Positions 1 through 5,734 of a stretch of 5,734 nucleotides of DNA are shown here, piece after piece. This stretch comes from Planctomycetales bacterium (lineage in GTDB: Bacteria > Planctomycetota > UBA11346): NCBI GenBank assembly GCA_025362255.1, contig JANYGY010000140.1, positions 1 to 5,734 on the forward strand, given 5' to 3'. Numbering within the stretch: position 1 is the first letter of the stretch; every line of letters begins with the position of its first letter. The notes under the pieces were generated by a model. The model saw nothing but the letters and a program-made list of their open reading frames with translations. It ran no database searches and was not told the DNA's origin. The position numbers and the translations under genes are program-made.

Positions 1-1347
1 CGAGCAGATCACGCAGATCAGCAGCCGACCGCGGAAGAATGCCGACACCACCTTCTCGATTTCACGGGTGATGCGCACGATTTGCGGCTTGTGGGCCCCG
101 GGCAGATAATCTTTGATGAAGGTACGGATTTTCGGCATCCCTAGCAGCAGGAAGAAACTGTAGATCGGAATCAGCACCACGCTGATGGCGAGTGACAGCA
201 CCAAATCATAACTGCTGAGTCCGGCCTTGGCCCAGTTGCTCAGGCGGGTCGGCAGGTCATCAACCGAACCACGGACCGAATCTTCGACTTTGGCGACCAC
301 CTGCGACAAGGTCTCGCCGCTGACTGGCGAATCCGAATTGACCCCGGCGATGCTCAGCAGGTCATGCGCGGCGCCCTGACCGGCCTTGGCCTGGGCTTCG
401 AGGGTGAGGGCAAACGTCGAGGCTTTTTTCCGTTCCTCGATCGACAGATGGCTTTTCCACGATTCCTGGATCTGCAACGCTAAGGGCGTCAAGTTGGCAC
501 TGTTTTCCTTCACCTGGCGGAAAGCGGCGACCCATTCGGCGTGACGTTGGAACAAGGCCAGTCCGCCATGGATCATCCGCTGTCGCCACAGAGGTTGATC
601 GGCTACCGGCAGATACGGTTCAGCGTCGGCGATGTTCCGGGCGAGCGGGCCGGGCCACGTCGGGCTCCATTCCTGGTCGCTCGCGGGGTTCGCGGCCGCG
701 GTCACAGGTGCTTCGTGTGCTTCGGGAAGAGGCAGCGGCCAGTCGGCGACCGCACGTCCTTGACTGGCGGCCTCGACCATGCTCTCGAGCCACACTCGCT
801 GATCATGCGTGTCGCGCTCATACAGCGCCAAAAAGGCCAATGATTGCTCACCTAGACCAAGTCCGAAATTCACCCGCAGGCGATTTTGCGACTCTTCGAG
901 AAACGTTGCCAAGCGGGTCACCAACGCGGGATCGCGGTGGTCATTGTGGTTGGCGTCATCGAAGGGTTCACCTTCGTCACAGCGACCGTTATGGTTGCGA
1001 TCGACATAAGTTTCACCCTGGAAAACCTGCACCGACAAGTCGACGGTTTGGCGGACCACGGCGGGCACCACCACCACCAGGGCGGCGACCACCAGCAAAG
1101 ATCCCGCGCCGAACAGCAGCGCCGCCGCGAGCATCCGGTTGACGCCCAACCGGGTGACCGCATCGACCAGCGGCGTCACCACGTAGGCGATCGCGAAGGC
1201 CACCGCCACCGGTACCAGGACTTCGCCCAAGGCCGAGACGATCGGCTGGGTGATCGAGGCGGTTTCGCGCAAAGCGAACGAACACATCGCGATGGTGGTG
1301 GCGATCACCAGGACCTTTATCCATGGATGGTCGAGTAGATCCTTCAT
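1..1347 (-). CDS. AI-2E/PerM family membrane protein with calcium-binding-like insert (C-terminus outside window)
   Basis: An open frame of 449 codons runs from ATG at 1347 to the left edge without a stop, so the C-terminus is missing. Hydrophobic segments lie near residues 10-27, 40-62, 74-97 and 380-402. The fourth leads into the most telling stretch, residues 411-443, with DYLPG, then a charged helix ending in AFFRGRLL. This matches the conserved core of the AI-2E transporter family (PF01594; PerM, TqsA, YdiK), polytopic permeases proposed to export small molecules or ions. The substrate cannot be read from sequence. Residues 98-379 form a soluble loop of about 280 residues, far longer than usual for the family, and probably extracytoplasmic if the N-terminus is inside. 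Residues 116-139 of the loop carry a tandem EF-hand-like motif. The remaining membrane helices should lie beyond position 1. A weak GGGAA lies five bases before the ATG. It is the last of three co-directional genes, 55 bases after the Minf_1886 gene. Confidence 0.85.
   Translation of the reverse strand, partial: MKDLLDHPWIKVLVIATTIAMCSFALRETASITQPIVSALGEVLVPVAVAFAIAYVVTPLVDAVTRLGVNRMLAAALLFGAGSLLVVAALVVVVPAVVRQTVDLSVQVFQGETYVDRNHNGRCDEGEPFDDANHNDHRDPALVTRLATFLEESQNRLRVNFGLGLGEQSLAFLALYERDTHDQRVWLESMVEAASQGRAVADWPLPLPEAHEAPVTAAANPASDQEWSPTWPGPLARNIADAEPYLPVADQPLWRQRMIHGGLALFQRHAEWVAAFRQVKENSANLTPLALQIQESWKSHLSIEERKKASTFALTLEAQAKAGQGAAHDLLSIAGVNSDSPVSGETLSQVVAKVEDSVRGSVDDLPTRLSNWAKAGLSSYDLVLSLAISVVLIPIYSFFLLLGMPKIRTFIKDYLPGAHKPQIVRITREIEKVVSAFFRGRLLICVICS
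931..1002 (-). repeat. Tandem EF-hand-like Asp/Asn motif inside the AI-2E protein
   Basis: This stretch encodes residues 116-139 of the membrane protein. The first unit, DRNHNGRCDEGE (116-127), has D at position 1, N at 3 and 5, G at 6, D at 9 and E at 12, which is the canonical EF-hand calcium loop. A second, weaker unit starts 15 residues later (DANHNDHRD, 131-139) and keeps positions 1, 3, 5 and 9 but lacks the acidic residue at 12. The linker GEPFD is typical of bacterial secreted proteins with repeated DxNxNGxxDxGEPFxD units. It lies about 18 residues after the third membrane helix. Calcium binding is inferred from the motif. Confidence 0.7.
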
Positions 1348-1402
1348 CGTGATTCCCGGGTCGAGTTGCTGCACATGTTTGATATCGTCCGCACCCGCAT
1401 GA

Positions 1403-1792
1403 TCACAGCTGGTTCACGCGCAGGCGGACCCGCTGGGCGACGGCGATCTCCAGCTTTTCGGCGGCTTGGAAATCCTCGATGCGGTCAGAGGCTTCCTTGC
1501 TGAAGATGCCGTGTTCGATCAGCGCGAAGGTGATGGCACCGATGTCACCGGGACTGCGGATGCCCCAGCTGGCGAGCACCAGATCACCGAGCAACGACCA
1601 CCGTTCGGCCGCCAGATCCACCGCTCCTGCCACCAGTTCAACCGCCGTCAGATGGCGGGCCGAGCCCTGCAGCTCGCGCTTGCCATACAGGTCGGCTGCC
1701 CGCCCGAGGGCTTCGGCGATGAATTGAAAACCCTCGACCGTGAAACGGCCGTCATGCTGGGCGATATGTTCGAGGTCAACGTTGCCGGGCAT
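1403..1792 (-). CDS. Minf_1886 family protein, function unknown
   Basis: This 129-residue soluble protein has no signal peptide and no membrane segment. It resembles the small conserved family named after Methylacidiphilum Minf_1886, found widely in the PVC group. The matching features, recognised from memory of the family, are an N-terminal helix ending in FIAEALGRA (23-32), the RHLTAVELVAG segment (46-56) where relatives have a HVTGQELL-like string, the tryptophan of LASWGI (73-78), the DIGAITFALIEHGIF block (83-97) where relatives have DFGEIVFNLVE-like residues, and the SDRIEDF end (102-108). The last 20 residues differ from the usual GYDF-containing tail. No biochemical role is known to me. 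The ATG at 1792 is the first possible methionine, since an in-frame TGA lies only three codons upstream. No clear Shine-Dalgarno precedes it. The gene sits between the kinase (72 bases before) and the AI-2E gene (55 bases after), so co-transcription is plausible. Confidence 0.75.
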   Translation of the reverse strand: MPGNVDLEHIAQHDGRFTVEGFQFIAEALGRAADLYGKRELQGSARHLTAVELVAGAVDLAAERWSLLGDLVLASWGIRSPGDIGAITFALIEHGIFSKEASDRIEDFQAAEKLEIAVAQRVRLRVNQL

Positions 1793-1807
1793 GGAGGCAA
1801 TTCAGGC

Positions 1808-1830
1808 TTTTCTCAAAATTTTTCAAACAA
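1808..1830. promoter_or_regulatory. AT-rich island before the Minf_1886 gene, possible promoter or operator
   Basis: In a GC-rich window this short run of A and T stands out. It lies 15 to 38 bases upstream of the Minf_1886 start codon. Read on the minus strand it contains TGAAAAATTTTGA, a near-palindrome with one mismatch between the half-sites. TTGAAA could serve as a -35 element, but no good -10 follows at the right distance. It could be an operator, an upstream promoter element, or only an AT-rich spacer. Confidence 0.25.
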
Positions 1831-1836
1831 GAAGGG

Positions 1837-1850
1837 ACGCCAGGGGGCGT
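1837..1850 (-). terminator. Possible weak hairpin after the kinase gene
   Basis: ACGCC and GGCGT form a five-pair stem around a four-base loop, 15 bases downstream of the kinase stop codon. On the minus strand it is followed by a pyrimidine-rich stretch containing TTCTTGTTT, not a clean U-tract. If functional it would be an attenuator between the kinase and Minf_1886 genes. The stem is short and chance occurrence is likely in GC-rich DNA. Confidence 0.2.
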
Positions 1851-1864
1851 GCGGGGGGACCCGC

Positions 1865-3832
1865 TCAACGGGCAGTTTCCGGCGCGACGACTACCCGCTC
1901 GACCACCGCATCCTTGGGCAGCGTGAGGCCGATCACCGCCGGCGCGCCATCGCGCAGACCACGCACGGCGTGAACCGCCACCACGCCATTCACCCAACTG
2001 CGCACACTGGTCGCAGTGAGTTCCAGCGCGGCATTTACGCGTCCGCCTGCTAGGCGCTCTTGGCGCAGGACGACTGCAGGTTTTTCATCTTCTTGGTAAA
2101 TCAATTGGAGGACGCCTTGCGCCTGGCCATCAGCCGCGGGGGCGGTCGGTAAAACGCGATACGCGGCGAGATGCTGACGGTCATCGGTCTCCTGCGCCAC
2201 CAGCACATAGCCGGCATAGGTCGCCGGCACGGCCATCACCAGATGGGTGAACAGCACGCCCTTACCGTAGGGCTTGAGGGTCGCCTGCTGCAATTCGCTG
2301 ACCTGCAGCCCGCCCCGATCCAGGTGCCAGGCCGGCGCCGTGCCGCTGGTCGCACTGCCCGAAGCGAGTTCGAATTCGATCTTGGCGTTTTCTGGCTGCT
2401 GGGTGGGCTCGGGGCGCCTGGGGTCGGGCACGAATACCGCGCTCAAGCTGCGGTATTTCAACAGGTCATCCTGCAGATCGCTCAACCGCTCACGCAAGTC
2501 ATCGTATTCTTTTGCTGCACCCAACGAGGCGCTCAGCGTCGCCAAGCGCTCGACGCCTTCCCGGTCGAGCTGCGGTCGTTTGCGTTCGCGGATCTCAGCC
2601 ACTCGGGGTTCGAGGATGGTCAGGGATTTCTCATAGCCCCGACGCGTCGAATCGATCAGCCGGGGGATGAACACCCCCGCCAAGATCAAGACCATCAACA
2701 ACCCACCGGCCACCGTCCCCAGCACCACCCGCGGATGGAACCGCATCTGAGCCCGAGCCATGACCTGCGCCGGGATGCGGCCATACCAGCCGATGTGTTC
2801 GCCGCGTGTAAAGCGATCGAGATCGGCGATGAACTCATTCATCGTCTGATAGCGATCCTCGCGGCGGAATCCCATGGCGCGGAGGATGATCCGTTCGAGC
2901 TGCACCGGAAATCCCGGCCGATGTTCCCGCGGCCAATGCGGCAAATAACCTTCATTGCGGATCGCGGTCAGGCAGCTTTCGCGATCCTGCTTGTGCTCGT
3001 ACGGCAATTTGCCCTGGGTCGCGAATTCGTAGAGCACCACGCCCAGCGAATAGATGTCGCTGCGATGATCGACATTCTTGGCGTCGGTCGCCTGTTCGGG
3101 ACTCATGTAATCGAGCGTGCCGATGATCTGCCCGGTCCGCGTCAGCCCTTCGCTGGCGTCGATCTCCTTGGCGATGCCGAAATCAGTCAGGTAGGGATGG
3201 TCGATCGAACCGAGGATATTCTCCGGCTTGAGGTCGCGATGGATCACGCCCTGGCCATGTGCGTGATCAAGCGCGGTGGCGATGCAGCGCGTGATGTGCA
3301 CCGATTCGCCGATCGTCAGGCGATAGCGGTCGAACGTGGATTTCTCCAGATCCATGACCATGAAAGCCAAGTCGCGGTGCTTGCCGCGATCGAGCGCCAA
3401 TTTCTGCAGCACTCCTTCGGGGCCGTCATCGCCATTGATCCAATGTACGGTGATGATGTACGGATGGTCACCCAGGCGGTGCGCCAGCTGCGCTTCTTGA
3501 AGGAATCGCCGATAGCCCGCGGTGTTCGAGCGGGCGTTGCAGATCTTGATCGCGAATTGCTGATCAGCCGGCAGTTGCAGACCAAGGATGCGTCCCGCGA
3601 GACGCGCCTGTTCAGCGCGTGGCAGCCGGGCGATCTCACCTTTGACGGTGTCGCCTCCATTCGGAAAATGGATGGCGAATAGGTGCTCAAAATCGTATTC
3701 GGCGGCGTAAACCTCGCCCATGCCGCCGCGGCCGATGCCTTCGGTGAGACGCCACATGCCGATGGTTTCGCCGACCAGCGGATAGCCCTGATCATCGTCA
3801 CGGCGGACTACGGGCGGATCGGGCTCGGCCAT
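1865..3832 (-). CDS. Transmembrane Hanks-type serine/threonine protein kinase with extracytoplasmic C-terminal domain
   Basis: This 655-residue protein has a complete kinase domain at about 28-340: glycine loop GRGGMG (34-39), ATP lysine K96 in FAIK, helix C glutamate probably E113, catalytic HRDLKPEN (198-205), DFG (217-219), a threonine-containing activation segment ending in MSPE (243-246), and D259 in SDIYSLG. All catalytic residues are present, so activity is expected. About 40 extra residues separate the glycine loop from K96. A single membrane helix (about 368-390) is followed by a charged, probably coiled-coil stalk (395-465) and a beta-rich domain (about 484-651). That last domain looks like a LamG/DUF1080-type jelly roll, judged only from strand pattern and the SWVNGV motif. 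The layout is that of a membrane sensor that phosphorylates cytoplasmic targets; ligand and targets are unknown. ATG 3832 begins a short acidic leader, and the Shine-Dalgarno is weak. It is the first gene of the minus-strand cluster and diverges from the DUF164-type gene. Confidence 0.92.
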   Translation of the reverse strand: MAEPDPPVVRRDDDQGYPLVGETIGMWRLTEGIGRGGMGEVYAAEYDFEHLFAIHFPNGGDTVKGEIARLPRAEQARLAGRILGLQLPADQQFAIKICNARSNTAGYRRFLQEAQLAHRLGDHPYIITVHWINGDDGPEGVLQKLALDRGKHRDLAFMVMDLEKSTFDRYRLTIGESVHITRCIATALDHAHGQGVIHRDLKPENILGSIDHPYLTDFGIAKEIDASEGLTRTGQIIGTLDYMSPEQATDAKNVDHRSDIYSLGVVLYEFATQGKLPYEHKQDRESCLTAIRNEGYLPHWPREHRPGFPVQLERIILRAMGFRREDRYQTMNEFIADLDRFTRGEHIGWYGRIPAQVMARAQMRFHPRVVLGTVAGGLLMVLILAGVFIPRLIDSTRRGYEKSLTILEPRVAEIRERKRPQLDREGVERLATLSASLGAAKEYDDLRERLSDLQDDLLKYRSLSAVFVPDPRRPEPTQQPENAKIEFELASGSATSGTAPAWHLDRGGLQVSELQQATLKPYGKGVLFTHLVMAVPATYAGYVLVAQETDDRQHLAAYRVLPTAPAADGQAQGVLQLIYQEDEKPAVVLRQERLAGGRVNAALELTATSVRSWVNGVVAVHAVRGLRDGAPAVIGLTLPKDAVVERVVVAPETAR

Positions 3833-3953
3833 TGGTCCAGGATCATGGCCAAGGCCCCCGGGTCGTCGAGAGGGCGAGCGGCGGCGACCATCAACGATCA
3901 GCCTTCAGGCGCAAACGCAGAAACCCCTTGGTCACCTTGGGTCCCACCCCAGG
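3833..3953. promoter_or_regulatory. Divergent intergenic region between kinase and DUF164-type gene
   Basis: These 121 bases must hold the promoters of both divergent genes if each is transcribed from here. No convincing -35/-10 pair is visible on either strand. There is a direct repeat CCTTGG at 3926-3931 and 3935-3940, spaced nine bases start to start, just before the plus-strand gene. The repeat is too short to assign a role. Confidence 0.3.
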
Positions 3954-4667
3954 ATGCCTGACCGGCCTATGAACTCGAACATCCAGACCCTCCTCGATCT
4001 CCAAGTCATCGACAAGCAGCGCCTGACGCTGCAACGTGCTCGCGAAGCCAAGTTGGCCAAGCTTGCCGCGGCTGAAAAGGCGCGGCTCACTGCCGATGCC
4101 GCGGCCACCTCGGCGCAGGCCGAAGTCGATCGCCTGGGCGCAATGATCCGCCAATACACCACCGATGTCGAACGGTGCGAAAAGACGGTCAACGATCTGC
4201 GTGCCAAGCAACCCGATTCGAAAACCAACAAAGAGTACATGGACCTGATCAATGGGATCGAGGGTGCCAAGCTCGAAAAGGTGAAGCGCGAGGCCTCGCT
4301 CAAAGAACTCACGGGGCGGGTCGACGCCCTCACCTTGAAGGTCAGCGAAGCCACCGCCGCCGCTGAAAAAGTCCGCCTCGCCCACGCTGCGATCGCGGCT
4401 GACGCGGAAACCGCCAAGATTCCGACGGCTGCCGAATCAGCCCTGCAAGTGCAGTATGACGAGGCCAAAGGCACCGTGGATCCGACTTTCATCGAGCACT
4501 ACGAGCGCTTGGTCAAAGCCCATCACAAGACGCCGTTGCTGCGGGTCGACCCGACCACCCGCGCCACGCCGTTCGGTTCGCTGCTTTCCAGCAATCACGT
4601 CGAACAGCTGAAATCCGGCAAGTTGGTCATCGACCGCACCACCAACGGCATCCTGTATCTGGGATGA
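3954..4667 (+). CDS. CdsZ/DUF164-family coiled-coil protein with degenerate, cysteine-less zinc ribbon
   Basis: This 237-residue protein is built mainly of a long charged coiled-coil hairpin (about 10-165) rich in Ala, Lys and Glu. The opening LLDLQVIDKQRL (13-24) and the central TNKEYMDLINGIEGAK (91-106) are typical of the bacterial family annotated as C4-type zinc ribbon domain (PF02591, DUF164). Family members usually end in a ribbon with two CxxC pairs and a final CGRILY-like string. Here the frame of that module is kept (residues 195-237, with SLL, LKSGKLVID and GILY), but the cysteines are gone: CxxCGRILY corresponds to DRTTNGILY. The only cysteine is C75, in the coiled coil. Relatives are linked to nucleic-acid or protein-complex scaffolding, and in one lineage to ribosome hibernation, but no role is assured here. 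ATG 3969 is an alternative start, giving MNSNIQ; neither start has a well-spaced Shine-Dalgarno. A possible terminator hairpin follows the stop. Confidence 0.8.
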   Translation: MPDRPMNSNIQTLLDLQVIDKQRLTLQRAREAKLAKLAAAEKARLTADAAATSAQAEVDRLGAMIRQYTTDVERCEKTVNDLRAKQPDSKTNKEYMDLINGIEGAKLEKVKREASLKELTGRVDALTLKVSEATAAAEKVRLAHAAIAADAETAKIPTAAESALQVQYDEAKGTVDPTFIEHYERLVKAHHKTPLLRVDPTTRATPFGSLLSSNHVEQLKSGKLVIDRTTNGILYLG

Positions 4668-4678
4668 AGGGGAAGGGG

Positions 4679-4714
4679 CCACGGACCATCAGGTCCGCGG
4701 TCTCATTCTCATTC
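4679..4714 (+). terminator. Candidate intrinsic terminator after the DUF164-type gene
   Basis: Eleven bases after the stop codon, CCACGGACC and GGTCCGCGG (4679-4687 and 4692-4700) pair into a nine-position stem with one mismatch and an ATCA loop. The inner six pairs are perfect. A pyrimidine-rich, T-containing tail (TCTCATTCTCATTC) follows directly. The tail is weaker than a classical U-tract. Its place between a gene end and a candidate promoter supports the call and suggests rpmF starts a new transcript. Confidence 0.5.
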
Positions 4715-4741
4715 CAGGCTGCTGGTGGCGGTCGCACCTTC

Positions 4742-4768
4742 TTGACACTTTGGCATTTTCTTTAGTCT
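4742..4768 (+). promoter_or_regulatory. Candidate sigma-70-type promoter for rpmF-plsX
   Basis: A perfect TTGACA lies at 4742-4747, in a locally T-rich stretch upstream of rpmF. The best -10 is TAGTCT at 4763-4768 after a 15-base spacer, which matches TATAAT at only three positions. The transcript leader would be about 60 bases. The perfect -35 and its position after a terminator-like hairpin support the call; the poor -10 limits it. Confidence 0.45.
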
Positions 4769-4821
4769 TCCTGCCCCCGATTTTGCACCGTATTTGCCGG
4801 CGTCCCATGCTGGCCACTGAC

Positions 4822-4827
4822 AAGAGG
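4822..4827 (+). promoter_or_regulatory. Ribosome binding site of rpmF
   Basis: AAGAGG lies five bases before the ATG of rpmF. It is the clearest Shine-Dalgarno sequence in the window and fixes the start of L32. The other five genes have weak sites or none. Confidence 0.65.
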
Positions 4828-4832
4828 TTATC

Positions 4833-5039
4833 ATGGCTGTTCCTAAACGCCGCGTATCGCATGCCCGCAAAAAGCGTCGCCAGAGTCACCAGGCGCTGGT
4901 CAAGCCGGCCCTGTCGATCGACAAGGCTACCAAAAGCGTGCATCGTCCGCACCACATCGACCTCCGTACCGGCATGTACAATGGTCGCCAGGTGCTGTTC
5001 AAGGACGACGCTGCGGGCGAAGCCCCGAAGCCCGAATAA
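4833..5039 (+). CDS. rpmF: 50S ribosomal protein L32 (bL32), cysteine-free type
   Basis: This 68-residue basic protein is L32 of the large ribosomal subunit. The N-terminus MAVPKRRVSHARKKRRQSH is the family signature for the RNA-binding tail. Residues 39-54, with PHHIDLRTGMYNGRQV, match the conserved second half (HH, TG-Y-GR). Length fits the usual 55-70 residues, with a short acidic tail (58-68) at the end. There is no cysteine, so this is the zinc-independent form, in contrast to L32 proteins that hold zinc with four cysteines. A good Shine-Dalgarno and a candidate promoter precede it. The gene sits 25 bases before plsX, the arrangement seen in many bacteria, but the DUF177 (yceD) gene that often precedes rpmF is absent here; the upstream neighbour is the DUF164-type gene. 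Confidence 0.96.
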   Translation: MAVPKRRVSHARKKRRQSHQALVKPALSIDKATKSVHRPHHIDLRTGMYNGRQVLFKDDAAGEAPKPE

Positions 5040-5064
5040 CTTGACCAAGCCCTGAGCCTGCCCG

Positions 5065-5734
5065 ATGCGGTTGGCACTCGACGCAATGGGAGGAGACGAC
5101 GCGCCCCGGGCCATGGTCCAGGGCGCGTTTGATTATGCCTCTGCGCACCCTGATCAGACGGTGATCCTGGTTGGTCGCGACGCCGATATCCGGGCCGTCG
5201 TGGCCAAGGATTTCCACGGCGTGCTGCTCAGCAACGTCGTGATCGAACATACGCCCGAAGTCATCGGCATGGCGGAAAAGCTGAAGGCGCTCAAAGAGCG
5301 TCCTGATGACAGCATGAACCGCTGCGCCCAGTTGATGAAGACGAAAAAAGCCGACGCGATGGTGCTGTGTGGCAATACCGGCTGTTCCGTCGGCGCCGCC
5401 CAATTGCATCTGCGTCGTATTCCTGGGGTGAAACGGGCGGGCATCCTAGTGCCGATGCCCAACCCCAAAGGTCACACGTGGGTGTGCGACATGGGCGCCA
5501 ATGCTGAATGTCGGGCTGAGCATCTTGCTCAATTCGCAGTGATGACCGTGGCGTTTTTGGAATCCGTTTACGGCAAGCAAAACCCCCGGGTCGGCGTGCT
5601 GTCGATCGGCGAAGAAGACGACAAAGGTGTCGCGCTGACCCAGGAAACCCTCGATCTGCTGCGTAAAACCGACCTCAATGTGATCGGCAACGTCGAAGGC
5701 CACGATATTTTCACCGGTGATCTCGACGTCGCAG
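5065..5734 (+). CDS. plsX: Phosphate acyltransferase PlsX (C-terminus outside window)
   Basis: The frame is open from ATG 5065 to the right edge, giving 223 of an expected 330-350 residues. PlsX is a peripheral membrane enzyme that converts acyl-ACP and phosphate to acyl-phosphate, the acyl donor for PlsY in the first step of phospholipid synthesis. Signatures seen are MRLALDAMGGDDAP (1-14), ADAMVLCGNTGCSVGAA (96-112, the family GNTG motif), CDMGANAECRAEHLAQFA (141-158), NPRVGVLSIGEEDDKG (173-188) and GNVEGHDIFTGDLDV (208-222). In GNTG the flanking residues are Cys where many relatives have Ala (CGNTGC), a minor variation. The start is set by the MRxALDAMGGD opening; no Shine-Dalgarno is evident in the 25-base gap after rpmF, so translation may depend on the upstream gene. 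It very likely shares the rpmF transcript. Confidence 0.96.
   Translation, partial: MRLALDAMGGDDAPRAMVQGAFDYASAHPDQTVILVGRDADIRAVVAKDFHGVLLSNVVIEHTPEVIGMAEKLKALKERPDDSMNRCAQLMKTKKADAMVLCGNTGCSVGAAQLHLRRIPGVKRAGILVPMPNPKGHTWVCDMGANAECRAEHLAQFAVMTVAFLESVYGKQNPRVGVLSIGEEDDKGVALTQETLDLLRKTDLNVIGNVEGHDIFTGDLDVA

Noticed and set aside
886..1338. A 150-codon plus-strand frame rich in His, Arg and Asp (HHHHQGGDHQQR-like), resembling a metal-binding protein
   Set aside because: It is the antisense of the AI-2E membrane helices and EF-hand region; the His/Asp/Arg richness arises from reading Val/Ile/Asn codons on the other strand.
1466..2053. A 195-codon plus-strand open frame spanning the Minf_1886 gene and the end of the kinase gene
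   Set aside because: It overlaps two recognised minus-strand genes and the gap between them, has no recognisable motif, and is best explained as a shadow frame.
2171..3682. A 503-codon plus-strand open frame antisense to the kinase gene
   Set aside because: It lies wholly opposite a kinase with all catalytic motifs, its translation resembles no family, and long antisense frames are expected in GC-rich codon-biased genes.
3926..3940. CCTTGG direct repeat before the DUF164-type gene as a regulator binding site
   Set aside because: Two six-base copies in GC-rich DNA are not enough to claim an operator.
3954..4667. A frameshift as the cause of the missing cysteines in the DUF164-type protein
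   Set aside because: The tail keeps family-like residues (LKSGKLVID, GILY) in the same frame to a normal length, so substitution, not frameshift, explains the loss.
4714..4725. CCAG-GCTG-CTGG hairpin in the rpmF leader region as a ribosomal-protein autoregulatory structure
   Set aside because: Only four base pairs, and it lies upstream of the candidate promoter, so it would not be in the transcript.
4689..5114. A 141-codon minus-strand frame covering rpmF and its leader
   Set aside because: It is antisense to L32, a certain gene, and lacks any recognisable domain.

Overview
The window is GC-rich, gene-dense chromosomal DNA with six genes. All are recognisable and none is interrupted. The taxonomic clues point to the PVC superphylum, most likely Planctomycetota: a Minf_1886-family protein, a membrane-anchored Hanks-type Ser/Thr kinase with an extracytoplasmic C-terminal domain, and weak Shine-Dalgarno sequences at most starts. 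The phylum is an inference. No RNA gene, CRISPR array, insertion sequence or phage gene is visible.

Minus strand, 3832 down to 1: three genes run in one direction with short gaps of 72 and 55 bases, so they may form one transcription unit. The order is a 655-residue transmembrane Ser/Thr protein kinase (3832-1865), a 129-residue Minf_1886-family protein of unknown function (1792-1403), and an AI-2E/PerM-family membrane protein (1347 to beyond the left edge). The membrane protein has a greatly enlarged loop after its third membrane segment, and this loop carries a tandem EF-hand-like calcium motif.

Plus strand, 3954 to 5734: a coiled-coil protein of the CdsZ/DUF164 'C4-type zinc ribbon' family (3954-4667) diverges from the kinase across 121 bases. 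Its ribbon has lost every cysteine. A candidate terminator hairpin and a candidate promoter (perfect TTGACA) follow, then rpmF for a cysteine-free ribosomal protein L32 (4833-5039) and, 25 bases on, plsX for phosphate acyltransferase (5065 to beyond the right edge). The rpmF-plsX pair is the classical link between ribosome supply and phospholipid synthesis.

No whole new system is evident. The points most worth following are the EF-hand-bearing AI-2E protein, the cysteine-less zinc-ribbon protein, the insertion in the N-lobe of the kinase, and the kinase/Minf_1886/AI-2E neighbourhood.
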